The notes beneath the pieces are model-generated. The model made no database searches and was not told the origin of the DNA. It saw only the letters and a program-made list of their open reading frames with translations. The position numbers and the translations under genes were made by a program. 64,000 nt of DNA from Chthoniobacter flavus (GTDB lineage: Bacteria; Verrucomicrobiota; Verrucomicrobiia; Chthoniobacterales; JACTMZ01). Shown one piece after another: positions 50,464 to 59,314 of this stretch; within the stretch, counting starts at the first letter, position 1, and every line of letters starts with the position of its first letter. The stretch is from the NCBI GenBank assembly GCA_945878135.1, contig CAMDUL010000011.1:1-64000 (forward strand), given 5' to 3'.

Positions 50464-52314
50464 ATGCCCATCAAGCGCCTCTGTTTACTACTGATCCTGC
50501 CGGCCGCGACCGCCTTGGCCCGGGAAAGCCCCGCCGCCAAGCTCAACAACGTGCCCGACTGGGGCAAATCCGCGGTCTGGTATCAGATTTTCCCGGAGCG
50601 ATTCCGCAACGGCGACCCGTCGAACGACCCGACCCGCGAGACGCTCGAAATGCATTTTCCCAACGTGGGCGGATGGCGCCCCACTCCCTGGACCGGCGAT
50701 TATTTTGTCCGCGACGAGTGGGAGAAGGCGATCGGCGACAGCTTTTATGAGAACGGCATTTTCCACCGCCGCTACGGCGGAGACCTGCAGGGTGTGATCG
50801 ACAAGCTCGACTACCTCAAGGAACTCGGGGTCACGGCCATCAAATTCAACCCGGTTTTCTACGGGCGTTCCCAGCATAAATACGACGGCAACTCTTTCCA
50901 CCACATCGATCCGAATTTCGGTCCGGATCCGGCGGGTGATTTCGAGATCATCCGCAACGGCGGCGAGACCGCCGACCCGGCGACGTGGAAATGGACCGCG
51001 GCGGACAAGCTGTTCCTCGAACTGATCAAACAGGCGCACGAACGCGGGATCAAAGTGGTCATCGACGGCGTCTTCAACCACACCGGACGCGACTTCTTCG
51101 CCTACCGCGACATCCGCATCAACGGCGAGAAGTCACCCTACGCCGAGTGGTTCACCGTCCAGTCTTTCGACAATCCGGACACGCGCCGCAACGAGCTGCG
51201 TGTCACCGGTTGGGCCGGTTTTTTCACCCTGCCGGAGTTCCGCAACAACGAAGACGGCACCGACCTGCATCCGGGGCCGAAAAAATACATTTTCGACGCG
51301 ACCAAGCGCTGGATGGACCCCGACGGCGACGGCGACCCCTCCGACGGCATCGACGGCTGGCGTTTGGATGTGTCCGAGGAAGTGCCGGACAAATTCTGGC
51401 GCGAGTGGAACGAGATAGTTTTCACGATCAACCCCCAGGCCATCACCATTCCCGAGGTCTGGACCGACGCGGCGGAATACCTCAAGCGCACCGGTTTTTC
51501 CGCGGCCATGAACTACTACGCCTTTGCCATGCCGGTGAAAGCCTACCTGATCGACAACAGCATCAAGCCGTCCGCTTTCGGCGAACTGCTCAACCGGCGC
51601 CGCGGGCAATTCCCGGAAGACACGCAGTTGGCACTCTGGAACCTGACCGATTCGCACGACACCGATCGTCTCGCGCAGATGATCGTCAACCGCAACCCGG
51701 AAGGCCGATACAAGAACGCGGAAAAATTCGACTACGACGAGCCGGGCAATTCCGCGCGCAGCAACGCGCAATACCAGATCCGCAAGCCGGATGAACAAGA
51801 GCGCGCCATCCAGCGCTTGGTCACCTTGTTCCAGGCTACCTATGTCGGTGCGCCGATGTTCTACTACGGTGTCGAAGCGGGCATCTGGGGCGGCGACGAC
51901 CCGGATTGCCGCAAGCCGATGCCGTGGCCGGATCTGCCCATGGCAACGGAAAAGACCGACCCGATCGGGCGCGAGCGCCCGGAAGACGACGCGAATTTCG
52001 ACCCGGAGTTGCACGGCTTCTTTACCGCCGCCATCGCCCTCCACAACGGGAATGCCGCCTTCAAGTCGGCGGATTTTGCCGTGCTGGCCGCCGAGGACGA
52101 CAAGAATGTGTTCGTCTATGCGCGCGGCACGGGAGACAGCCGGCGGGTGGTGGCGTTGAACCGTTCGGCCGAACCGCAGACCGTGACCTTCGACGGTCCG
52201 ACCGAGAAAATCATTTTCGTCAGCCGCGGCGACGCCTCGGAAGTTCGTCTCCAAAGCGACGGCCCGGCGCATCGTTTGGCTTTGCCGCCGCTGACCGGTG
52301 CCGTCCTCGAGTAG
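50464..52314 (+). CDS. Secreted GH13 alpha-glucan hydrolase, second paralogue
   Basis: 616 residues with a signal peptide (MPIKRLCLLLILPAATALA). Same layout as the gene at 21763: SAVWYQIFPERFRNGDPSND, LGVTAIKFNPVF, DGVFNHTG, nucleophile Asp302 in DGWRLDVSE, acid Glu331 in TIPEVW and Asp399 in TDSHDTDRL, then a C-terminal beta-sandwich. A neopullulanase-like specificity is likely. Loops differ from the first paralogue, notably in the region after the nucleophile and before the C-domain. It stands alone, 104 bases from the divergent CNNM gene. Confidence 0.9.
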   Translation: MPIKRLCLLLILPAATALARESPAAKLNNVPDWGKSAVWYQIFPERFRNGDPSNDPTRETLEMHFPNVGGWRPTPWTGDYFVRDEWEKAIGDSFYENGIFHRRYGGDLQGVIDKLDYLKELGVTAIKFNPVFYGRSQHKYDGNSFHHIDPNFGPDPAGDFEIIRNGGETADPATWKWTAADKLFLELIKQAHERGIKVVIDGVFNHTGRDFFAYRDIRINGEKSPYAEWFTVQSFDNPDTRRNELRVTGWAGFFTLPEFRNNEDGTDLHPGPKKYIFDATKRWMDPDGDGDPSDGIDGWRLDVSEEVPDKFWREWNEIVFTINPQAITIPEVWTDAAEYLKRTGFSAAMNYYAFAMPVKAYLIDNSIKPSAFGELLNRRRGQFPEDTQLALWNLTDSHDTDRLAQMIVNRNPEGRYKNAEKFDYDEPGNSARSNAQYQIRKPDEQERAIQRLVTLFQATYVGAPMFYYGVEAGIWGGDDPDCRKPMPWPDLPMATEKTDPIGRERPEDDANFDPELHGFFTAAIALHNGNAAFKSADFAVLAAEDDKNVFVYARGTGDSRRVVALNRSAEPQTVTFDGPTEKIIFVSRGDASEVRLQSDGPAHRLALPPLTGAVLE

Positions 52315-52337
52315 GCACGGAACCGGGCGGTGCGGGC

Positions 52338-52439
52338 TCAGGACCGCCCCGCGTCGCGCCAGTCGGCCGCGAAGAGCACGACCGAGACGACGGCGGTGGC
52401 GGTGAGGACGAGAAAGAGGAGGTCGATGAAGGTGTTCAT
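52338..52439 (-). CDS. Very small single-span membrane peptide
   Basis: A 33-residue frame reading MNTFIDLLFLVLTATAV then VSVVLFAADWRDAGRS, one membrane helix with a short charged tail. Its first residues and size are like many unannotated small membrane proteins. It is predicted only from the clean start, hydrophobic helix and position in a 180-base gap between the amylase and the tRNA. No strong ribosome-binding site seen. Could be chance. Confidence 0.35.
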   Translation of the reverse strand: MNTFIDLLFLVLTATAVVSVVLFAADWRDAGRS

Positions 52440-52495
52440 GCCCGCAAGCAGAACACAGGGGGTGGGACATCGGCCGGGCGACCCCCGGAAAATTT

Positions 52496-52567
52496 TGCCC
52501 CGACCGGGAATCGAACCCAGATTTAAGGTTTAGGAAACCTCCGTTCTATCCGTTGAACTATCGGGGC
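52496..52567 (-). tRNA. tRNA-Arg (anticodon CCT)
   Basis: Minus strand: acceptor stem GCCCCGA/TCGGGGC with discriminator A, D-arm TAGTTCAACGGATAGAAC, anticodon stem GAGGT/ACCTT with loop TTCCTAA (anticodon CCT), and T-arm TGGGTTCGATTCCC. CCA is not encoded, unlike the serine tRNA here. No integrase or attachment repeat was seen next to it. Confidence 0.94.
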
Positions 52568-52591
52568 GGTGCGGAAACGATTACTATGGCC

Positions 52592-55207
52592 TCACGGCCT
52601 CTCCGCGACAAGGCGGCGCGCCGCTTCACACCCGGCGAGCATGCCGAGGCACATGCCGAGGACCATGGCGGCGAAGGTGAGGAAGAATTGGGCGGACGCG
52701 GCGGTGACGGGGAGTCCGGCCAGGGCGACGGCGCTGATTTCCATGCCGACGAACATGCCGGCCAGTCCGGCGGTCCAGCACCAGAGGCGCGAGGAAACGG
52801 AGCGGAAAATTTCTTTGTCGACGAACAGTCCGGGCAACGCGGCGAGCAGCATGCCGGCATCCATCCAGGTGATTTTGGCGAGGAGACCGAGGCCCATGTT
52901 CGATTGCGCGCAACCGCAGAGGCACACGCCCCCGCGCACCACGGCGGCGAAACCGGCGTCGGCCCACCAACCCGCGAGCATGGCGAGTCCGCCCACGCTG
53001 AACATGGCCATGGTCATGCGCGCCGCGGGCGACCACGCGCGATCGCGCGACCAGAGGAGCACGGCACCGGCGGCGGTGAGAAAAAGTATGACAAAACCGG
53101 CCGCGCCCGCGCCGTGGAATCCGCCGAGCCAGGCGATGACCGGACCCTGCAAGGCGAGGGCGGCGGCGAAAACGAAGCGCTCGAATTGCGGGAAATCCCA
53201 CACCTTGCGCGCGGCGAGGGGACGGTCCTGCGCGGCTGCTTTTTGCAGGGCGGTGTCGGAGGTCTCGCGCAACACGCGCCAGGTGACGGTGAGGCTCGAG
53301 ACCAGCATGATCAGGGCGGCGGCGATGGGATGGAGAATGCCCGCGGCGGCGAGGCCGATGCCGAAAATGTTGTAGCAGGCGGCGAAGGCGATGTTGCGGC
53401 GGATGGCCCGCACGGTGGCGCGGCAGAGGGCGATGGATTGCGGGACGACGCGCAGGTCCTGTCCGTTGAGTTCCAGTCCCGCCGTCTCGCGGGGCAATTC
53501 GCTGCCCGCGCCCATGGCGATGCTTGCCGTGGCGGCGGCCATGGCGGGGGCGTCGTTGATGCCGTCGCCGATGAAGAGGACTTTGCTTCCGGCCGCGCGC
53601 AACTTTTCCACCTCGCGCAACTTCGCGTCGGGGGTGAGTCCGGCCAGGCACTCGTCGAAGCCGAAACGCGCCGCGTTTTCCTCGCGGTCGCCGGTCATGA
53701 CGATGGTGCGGATGCCGAGTGTTTTCATCTGTGCCATGGCTTCGCGGGCCGAATCGCGGAGCGACTCGCGGACCACGGCCAGACCGCAAAGGCGTCCGTC
53801 ACGGCGGACGAAAATTTCGTGGCCGCCCTTTTCTTCCGTGGCGAGCCGGTCTTGCAGCGATGCGCGTTGGTCGCCGGGTGCGAGAATGCCGTCGTTGCCG
53901 ATTTGCAGTGCGGTGCCGTCGGGCAAGGTGCCTTCGATGCCGGCGCCGGGCAGCACGCGGATCGCGCGGGCCAAGAGGGCGGTGTCTGCCGCTGCGGCGG
54001 ATCGGAAAGCGCGGGCGATGGGGTGTCCGCTGCCGGTTTGCACCGCGGCGATTTCGCGGAGCAGTTGGGCGCGGTCCACCCCGGGCGCGACGACGAAGTC
54101 GACAAGGCGCGCGTCGCTTTCGCTCAGCGTTCCCGTTTTGTCGAAGACCGCGGTGCCGACCAAAGCGAGTGCTTCGATCGCGTCGCCGCCGCGGGCGAAC
54201 AGTCCGCGTTTGGCCAAGGCAGCGAGGGCCGACCAGATGGCGACCGGCGTGGCCAATCCCATGGCGCAGGGGCAGGCCACGAGGAGAACGGCAAGGCCGT
54301 TGAAAACACCGGTGATCCAGCCGCTGTGCAGGGTCCACCCGAGGGTGGTCAGCGCGGCGATAACCAGAACGAGGGGAAGGAACCACGAAACGAGGCGATC
54401 GGCCTCGCGTTGGATGCGTCCGGGATTGCGGCGCGCCTCCTCGATGGAACGCAGCAAGGTGTCGAGGCGGCGGGAGCGTCCGCGCGAAGTGGCGGCGATG
54501 CGCAGCGTGCTGTCTTCCACCCGGCTGCCGGCTTGCACCGCGTCGCCGGAGCGTTTGACCACAGGATAAGGTTCGCCGGTCAGCGCGGCTTCATCGACCA
54601 AGGCCACCCCGTCGGCAACTTGTCCGTCCACGGGGATGCCTTCGCCCGCGCCGACCAGAACTTCGTCCCCGGGTTCGATGCGGTCGACGGTGACCGTTTC
54701 GCGGTGGCCGGCGGAGTCGACGCGCTGGCAAAGATCGAAGGCCGCGCCGATTTTTTCGATGGAGCGACGCAGGACGTCGCGGCGTTGGCGCGCGAGGATG
54801 GTGCCGAAGGTGTAGATGGCGACCAGAACGGCGACCACTTCGTAGTAGACGCTGCCCGTGCCGGTGAGCGAACTGTGCACCGAGGCGAAGAACGCGCCGA
54901 AGATGCCGACGAGGAAAAATTGCTCGAAAACAATCCTGCCGTGACGGAGTGCGTCCCACGACTCGCGCAGGATGGGCAGACCGGCGAGGAGGAAGACGCC
55001 GAGGGCGGAAAGGGCGAGGGCGCCGTGGAGGATCCAGCGGGCGTTGCCCTCGACCGGCGACATGTTGACCGCGAGGCTGAAAATCATGGCCTGCGCGGCG
55101 AGGAGGCCGGCCATGCCGATGCGCAACCAAGTCTTGGCTTCGCGGTTGAGGACGAGCTGATCGGACGGCTCCCCGTCGGTCGTCGGGTTGTGGCAGCAGG
55201 CGGACAT
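52592..55207 (-). CDS. P1B-type copper-like ATPase with long C-terminal membrane extension
   Basis: 871 residues. Canonical core: TGEPYPV actuator loop, CPC motif at 312-314 in ACPCAMGLATP, phosphorylated Asp356 in DKTGTLS, HP in SGHPIARA, and GDGINDAPAM. A CPC motif marks copper(I) or silver transport. The start SACCHNP has a Cys-Cys-His, but no HMA domain is present. From about residue 665 a 200-residue extension follows with five or six more hydrophobic helices and a Cys-rich GGVCLCGCAQSN loop. This extension is not part of a normal P1B ATPase. ATG 55207; divergent from priA. Confidence 0.88.
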   Translation of the reverse strand: MSACCHNPTTDGEPSDQLVLNREAKTWLRIGMAGLLAAQAMIFSLAVNMSPVEGNARWILHGALALSALGVFLLAGLPILRESWDALRHGRIVFEQFFLVGIFGAFFASVHSSLTGTGSVYYEVVAVLVAIYTFGTILARQRRDVLRRSIEKIGAAFDLCQRVDSAGHRETVTVDRIEPGDEVLVGAGEGIPVDGQVADGVALVDEAALTGEPYPVVKRSGDAVQAGSRVEDSTLRIAATSRGRSRRLDTLLRSIEEARRNPGRIQREADRLVSWFLPLVLVIAALTTLGWTLHSGWITGVFNGLAVLLVACPCAMGLATPVAIWSALAALAKRGLFARGGDAIEALALVGTAVFDKTGTLSESDARLVDFVVAPGVDRAQLLREIAAVQTGSGHPIARAFRSAAAADTALLARAIRVLPGAGIEGTLPDGTALQIGNDGILAPGDQRASLQDRLATEEKGGHEIFVRRDGRLCGLAVVRESLRDSAREAMAQMKTLGIRTIVMTGDREENAARFGFDECLAGLTPDAKLREVEKLRAAGSKVLFIGDGINDAPAMAAATASIAMGAGSELPRETAGLELNGQDLRVVPQSIALCRATVRAIRRNIAFAACYNIFGIGLAAAGILHPIAAALIMLVSSLTVTWRVLRETSDTALQKAAAQDRPLAARKVWDFPQFERFVFAAALALQGPVIAWLGGFHGAGAAGFVILFLTAAGAVLLWSRDRAWSPAARMTMAMFSVGGLAMLAGWWADAGFAAVVRGGVCLCGCAQSNMGLGLLAKITWMDAGMLLAALPGLFVDKEIFRSVSSRLWCWTAGLAGMFVGMEISAVALAGLPVTAASAQFFLTFAAMVLGMCLGMLAGCEAARRLVAERP

Positions 55208-55300
55208 CGCTTTAATTTTAGCGCGGGGTCGCGCGGTGGCAATGGAGGGATGACCCGAGGGCGGAGGGCGGGGGTGGACGGAGGGGGTAAGCTTTCGGCC

Positions 55301-57529
55301 ATGGCGCGCTTTGCCCAGGTGATTCTCGACCGCTCGACGGCCCGTCCCCTCGACTACTCGATTCCGGACGGCTGGAGCGACCGGGTGGCGGCAGGTTCGC
55401 GCGTGCGGGTGCCGTTGCGCAACCGGCAGGTTGCCGGGACGGTGGTTTCCGTTTCGGGTGCGACGTCGGCCAAGGGTGTGCGACCGATCGCGGCGGTGAT
55501 GGATGAGCGTCCGCAGATGACGCCGGTGCTGATGAGGCTGGCGAAGTGGATGGCGGACTACTACGGGTGCGACGAGCAGGATGCTTTGCGTTGTGTCCTG
55601 CCGCGGGCGGTGCGGGAGACGGGGCATGCCCCGCTCAAGCGCAAATTTGCCGCGCTGGCGCGCGAAGTCACCCCCGGGGAGATCGCCGCCATGCGCACCA
55701 AGGCGCCGCGGCAGGCTGCGATTATCGACCATTTGCAGCGAGCCGGCCGGGCGGTTGCGGCGGCCAAGCTGGTCGCCGGTCCCGGTTCGTCCGATGCGGC
55801 GTTGAAGGCGCTGGTGCGGCGCGGTCTGGTATCCGTCACCGCGGAATCCGTGCGCCGTGCGCCGCGCGGGTCCGAGGAATTCGCGGCCACCCGGCCGCCG
55901 ACACTCAGCTCCGAGCAGGAGCGCGCGCTGGAAGGGATCCGTCCGGCCCTGCACGACCCGTCCGCAAACAAACCGATCGTGCTCAAGGGGATCACCGGCA
56001 GCGGGAAGACAGAGGTGTATCTGCGGGCCATCGGCGAAGTGCTGCAGGCGGGGAAGACGGCGCTGGTGCTGGTGCCGGAAATCTCGCTGACTCCGCAGAC
56101 GGTGGAACGTTTCGCCTCGCGTTTCACGCCGCAGGGGATCGGGGTGGCGGTGCTGCACAGTCATTTGAGCGAAGGCGAGCGCCACGACGAGTGGCACCGT
56201 GTGCGGGACGGGAAAGCGAGGATCGTCATCGGTGCCCGGGGCGCCGTTTTCGCGCCACTCGGCGATTTGGGGCTCATCGTCATCGACGAGGAGCACGACA
56301 CGTCCTACAAGCAGGACGAAGGCCCGCGTTACCATGCCCGCGATCTGGCCGTGGTGCGCGCCGGGATGGAGCCCTGCGCCGTCTTGCTCGGCTCGGCCAC
56401 GCCTTCGCTGGAGAGCTACGAAAATTGCCGCAAGGGCAAGTATGATCTCCTTGAGTTGACGCACCGCCATGACGGCTGCGTGCTTCCGGTCTTCCGCGTC
56501 GTCGACATGCGGCTGCGCAGCAGAGACGGCGAGCGCAACGACCAGTTCATCTCGCCGAAGCTGGCCACGGCCATCGAGTCGCGTCTGGCCAAGGGCGAAC
56601 AGACGATCCTGTTTCTCAACCGGCGCGGATTCTTCACCGTGCTGGCCTGCAAAGCCTGCGGAAAGACGGTGGAATGCCCGAATTGCAGCATCTCACTCAC
56701 CTTGCACCGGGCCGAGGACAGGGCACGGTGTCATATTTGCGGACACGCGGAAAAGCCGCCGCGGCGCTGTCCGCAATGCCATGACCCGCAGATCGCCTTC
56801 AGCGGCGTCGGCACAGAGAAGGTCGAGGCCGCGGTGAGGAAGATGTTCCCCAAAGCGCGCGTGGCGCGGATGGATTCCGACACCATGACGCGCAAGGATG
56901 CGTATCACGAAACGCTGGGGGCCTTCCGCGCGCGGAAGATCGACATTCTGGTCGGCACGCAGATGATCGCCAAAGGACTCCATTTTCCCGGCGTGACGCT
57001 GGTCGGGATCATCAGTGCGGACTCCGCCCTGCATCTGCCCGATTTCCGCGCGGGGGAGCGGACCTTCCAACTGCTCGTGCAGGTGGCGGGGCGTGCCGGC
57101 CGCGGCGATGCCGAGGGCGAGGTCATCGTGCAGACCTTCACCCCGGCGCACCCCTCGCTGCAGTTCGCCAAGTCGCATGATTTCGACGGATTTGCCGGCC
57201 ACGAACTCGAGATGCGCGGAAATTTCGGGCATCCGCCCTATTCGCACATCGTGCTGATCACCGCGCGGGCCGATACGGCGCAGAAGGCGGAGTTCGCCGC
57301 GCGCACCCTGGCGCAGAAGCTATCTTCCGCGGTGCCGCCGAGCGTCATGGTCAGTCCCGCAGCCCCGGCACCCTTGGCGCGCGTGCGCGGGATGTATCGG
57401 TATCAAGTGGTGGCGCGGGGAAAACAGATCCGGCTCCTGACCAAGGCGATCCGCGGGACGCTCAAAGCGCTCAAGCTGCCGAAGGACGTGCATATCGCGG
57501 TGGACGTCGATCCCATGGCGGTGCTGTAG
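55301..57529 (+). CDS. priA: Primosomal protein N' (replication restart helicase PriA)
   Basis: 742 residues. N-terminal 3'-DNA-binding domain (RFAQVILDRSTARPLDYSIPDGW), winged helix, then helicase: GITGSGKTEVY with Lys236, DEEHDTSYKQDEGPRYHARDL, GSATPSLESY, FLNRRGFF, a zinc-binding block with eight Cys (CKACG...CPNC...CHICG...CPQC) and QMIAKGLHFPGVTLVGII, then QVAGRAGR. Start ATG 55301; a very long open frame upstream of it in the same phase is antisense to the ATPase and not coding. It is divergent from the ATPase, 93 bases apart. Confidence 0.96.
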   Translation: MARFAQVILDRSTARPLDYSIPDGWSDRVAAGSRVRVPLRNRQVAGTVVSVSGATSAKGVRPIAAVMDERPQMTPVLMRLAKWMADYYGCDEQDALRCVLPRAVRETGHAPLKRKFAALAREVTPGEIAAMRTKAPRQAAIIDHLQRAGRAVAAAKLVAGPGSSDAALKALVRRGLVSVTAESVRRAPRGSEEFAATRPPTLSSEQERALEGIRPALHDPSANKPIVLKGITGSGKTEVYLRAIGEVLQAGKTALVLVPEISLTPQTVERFASRFTPQGIGVAVLHSHLSEGERHDEWHRVRDGKARIVIGARGAVFAPLGDLGLIVIDEEHDTSYKQDEGPRYHARDLAVVRAGMEPCAVLLGSATPSLESYENCRKGKYDLLELTHRHDGCVLPVFRVVDMRLRSRDGERNDQFISPKLATAIESRLAKGEQTILFLNRRGFFTVLACKACGKTVECPNCSISLTLHRAEDRARCHICGHAEKPPRRCPQCHDPQIAFSGVGTEKVEAAVRKMFPKARVARMDSDTMTRKDAYHETLGAFRARKIDILVGTQMIAKGLHFPGVTLVGIISADSALHLPDFRAGERTFQLLVQVAGRAGRGDAEGEVIVQTFTPAHPSLQFAKSHDFDGFAGHELEMRGNFGHPPYSHIVLITARADTAQKAEFAARTLAQKLSSAVPPSVMVSPAAPAPLARVRGMYRYQVVARGKQIRLLTKAIRGTLKALKLPKDVHIAVDVDPMAVL

Positions 57530-57732
57530 GAGTTCTTGAACGAGAGGACAACCCGGAAACGGAAACGGATAGCGAGGGTCTCGGAGATGAGAGGCACAAC
57601 GGCCAAACGGACTCAATCATGGAGTTTCTGCAGAAAGTCCATGGGTGAGTTTTGGGTGCGGTTGGTGCGAATGGTCCTATGGGAATGTTCCTCTTTTCGT
57701 GGCGCTGAGTGGGTAAGGGGTTGATTCATTAT

Positions 57733-57754
57733 CAACTAGATGGCAAACTAGTTG
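57733..57754. promoter_or_regulatory. Probable antitoxin operator, module 2
   Basis: CAACTAG, 8 bases, CTAGTTG: a perfect 7-bp dyad ending 2 bases before the antitoxin ATG. It contains the ACTAGTT core also present upstream of the first antitoxin (31748-31764). A repressor bound there would block translation start and promoter. Confidence 0.55.
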
Positions 57755-57756
57755 GT

Positions 57757-58002
57757 ATGAAGATCCAAGAAGCGGGTTTGTTCGAGGCAAAGACGCATCT
57801 TTCCGAGATGGTGGCCAAGGTGGAGAAGGGCGAGGTGGCTTACCGGATCACCAGGCGTGGCAAGCCGGTGGCGGAGTTGCGGCCGATTGGCGGGGAAAGG
57901 GAGAGGGCGCGGTTGCCGTTCGGTTACGGGGCGGGGACGGTGCCCTTCATTGCGCCGGACTTCGATGCACCGCTCGATGATCTGCGGGAATATATGGAAT
58001 GA
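57757..58002 (+). CDS. Phd/YefM-type antitoxin, second module
   Basis: 81 residues: MKIQEAGLFEAKTHLSEM, then VAKVEKGEVAYRITRRGKPVAEL (Phd fold), a basic linker and a toxin-binding tail APDFDAPLDDLREYME. Closely similar to the antitoxin at 31507. The start ATG 57757 is placed at the family N-terminus; the frame extends upstream across the operator. Overlaps the toxin gene by 4 bases. Confidence 0.9.
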   Translation: MKIQEAGLFEAKTHLSEMVAKVEKGEVAYRITRRGKPVAELRPIGGERERARLPFGYGAGTVPFIAPDFDAPLDDLREYME

Positions 58003-58388
58003 AGCTCTTGGTTGATGCCCAGCCATTGATCTGGCACCGCGCGGGGGATCCTCGTTTGCCGGAGAAGGTGCGTCTCGCGCTGGCAGACCTCCGAAATGAT
58101 TTGTTCATCAGCGAGGTGACCTGGTGGGAGATCTGCCTGAAGTTGTCCATGGGCAAACTGGAATTGCTCGGCGGTGTGGACGGCTTGCGCGAGGAATGGA
58201 TCGGGCGCGGCGCGGCGGAGGCCTTGCCGTTGGAATGGCGTCACTCGCGGCGACTGGTCGATCTGCCGTTCGTGCATCGTGATCCGTTCGATCGCCTGCT
58301 TGTGGTCCAGGCTTTGACCGAGAGATTGACCATCGTCGGCGGGGATGCGTGTTTCGGCAGGTATCCGGGTGTGGACGTATTTTGGTGA
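57999..58388 (+). CDS. vapC: PIN-domain (VapC-type) toxin, second module
   Basis: 129 residues: LLVDAQPLIWHRAG (Asp), FISEVTWWEICLKLSMGKL (Glu), VHRDPFDRLLVVQAL (Asp pair) and VGGDACFGRYPG. Homologous to the toxin at 31124, most clearly in H-x-DPFDR-x-x-VVQA. Predicted RNase controlled by the Phd antitoxin. It is followed by a TGAACCGCGGAAGACGCGG repeat-like stretch. Confidence 0.88.
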   Translation: MKLLVDAQPLIWHRAGDPRLPEKVRLALADLRNDLFISEVTWWEICLKLSMGKLELLGGVDGLREEWIGRGAAEALPLEWRHSRRLVDLPFVHRDPFDRLLVVQALTERLTIVGGDACFGRYPGVDVFW

Positions 58389-58439
58389 ACCGCGGAAGAC
58401 GCGGAGCATGGTCTCCGGCGTCCCGCATCCTTGAAAATT

Positions 58440-58643
58440 TCAGGTCCCAGCCGGCCACCATGCCAAGACCGAGACGGACAAGCCGACCAGCACGAGCAGG
58501 CCTATCCATTCGGCGAGGACCGATTCGGAGCAGCCATCTCCCCAATCGAGCTGGACGCGGCCGAAGGTGAGGACCTTGACCGAAGTGCCGCCGATCCATC
58601 CGCAGATCGTGTGAAAGACCATCTCGACGAGGAAATGAAGCAT
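58440..58643 (-). CDS. Small two-helix membrane protein
   Basis: 67 residues. A hydrophobic N-terminus (MLHFLVEMVFHTICGWIGG), a short polar middle (VKVLTFGRVQLDWGDGCSES) and a second helix (WIGLLVLVGLSVSVLAWW). Not recognised. Clean ATG and stop in a gap between the toxin gene and the CIA30 gene, 21 bases from the latter's end, support it as real, possibly co-transcribed with CIA30. Confidence 0.5.
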   Translation of the reverse strand: MLHFLVEMVFHTICGWIGGTSVKVLTFGRVQLDWGDGCSESVLAEWIGLLVLVGLSVSVLAWWPAGT

Positions 58644-58664
58644 GCGGGGCGGGTTCCTGGCACT

Positions 58665-59222
58665 TTACTCCAGTCTGATGCTCGCGATTTCAAGACGGAA
58701 GGATTCGGTCCGTCCGTTGGCGATCATGAGGCGGACCTGGGACAGGGTTTTGCCGGGGTAGTCGGGCAAGTCGAGACGGTCGCCGCGGCGGACGGCATAC
58801 ATGGTCCGCAGGGGAATTTTCACCTCCTGCCAGTCGCCAGTCGTGGTGAATTCGGCCACATAGTAGTGCCGGGCGTTTTCGTCCGCCTCGACAATGAAAC
58901 GGTAGTTTTTCCCGTCGCCCTTGAGCCGGAGGACGGCGTGTTCATAGGCGGCGACGTCGAGGGGGGCGAAATTGTTTTGCACGGAGGAAAAGCCCCCGTT
59001 GTTTTCGAGCGAGACTTCCCCGCGGAAGACGGCGAATCCTTCCGCGTCGCGGGAGAACCGGCCGCGGGAGACTCCGCCCATGACGACGTCATCTTCGACA
59101 TTCCAACCGCGCATGGAGGACGCCTGCGCGAAGTCGAAGAGCATCCGCTGGTCCGGATCGGCGGCGGGAGCGGTCGGCGCGGACGCGAGGATCAACGCGA
59201 AGCAAAGAAGAAGCCGGTTCAT
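58665..59222 (-). CDS. CIA30-family secreted protein
   Basis: 185 residues with a signal peptide (MNRLLLCFALILASAPTAPA). The mature part has LFDFAQASSMRGWNVEDDVVMGG, then FRGEVSLENNGGFSSVQNNF and YHYVAEF-like YYVAEFTTTGDWQEVKIPL, the galactose-binding-like CIA30 fold (named after a mitochondrial complex I assembly factor). Function in bacteria is not established. Start ATG 59222, with the MFS gene 93 bases upstream. Confidence 0.85.
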   Translation of the reverse strand: MNRLLLCFALILASAPTAPAADPDQRMLFDFAQASSMRGWNVEDDVVMGGVSRGRFSRDAEGFAVFRGEVSLENNGGFSSVQNNFAPLDVAAYEHAVLRLKGDGKNYRFIVEADENARHYYVAEFTTTGDWQEVKIPLRTMYAVRRGDRLDLPDYPGKTLSQVRLMIANGRTESFRLEIASIRLE

Positions 59223-59314
59223 GGGTTCGGGGAGTGGCGGCGCCGGTGCGACGCCGTGCACGCCAAACATCCTGGGCACGAGCGGGCCGGGGTCCAAGTC
59301 CGGACTGCGGCGCG

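Noticed and set aside
52496-52567. tRNA-Arg as an integration site for an island
   Set aside because: No integrase, no repeated tRNA 3' fragment and core genes on both sides.
52553-55300. Very long plus-strand open frame (about 916 codons) ahead of priA
   Set aside because: It is antisense to the copper-type ATPase, is of low-complexity Gly/Glu/Asp/Ala composition and has no family features; it arises from GC-rich third-position bias.
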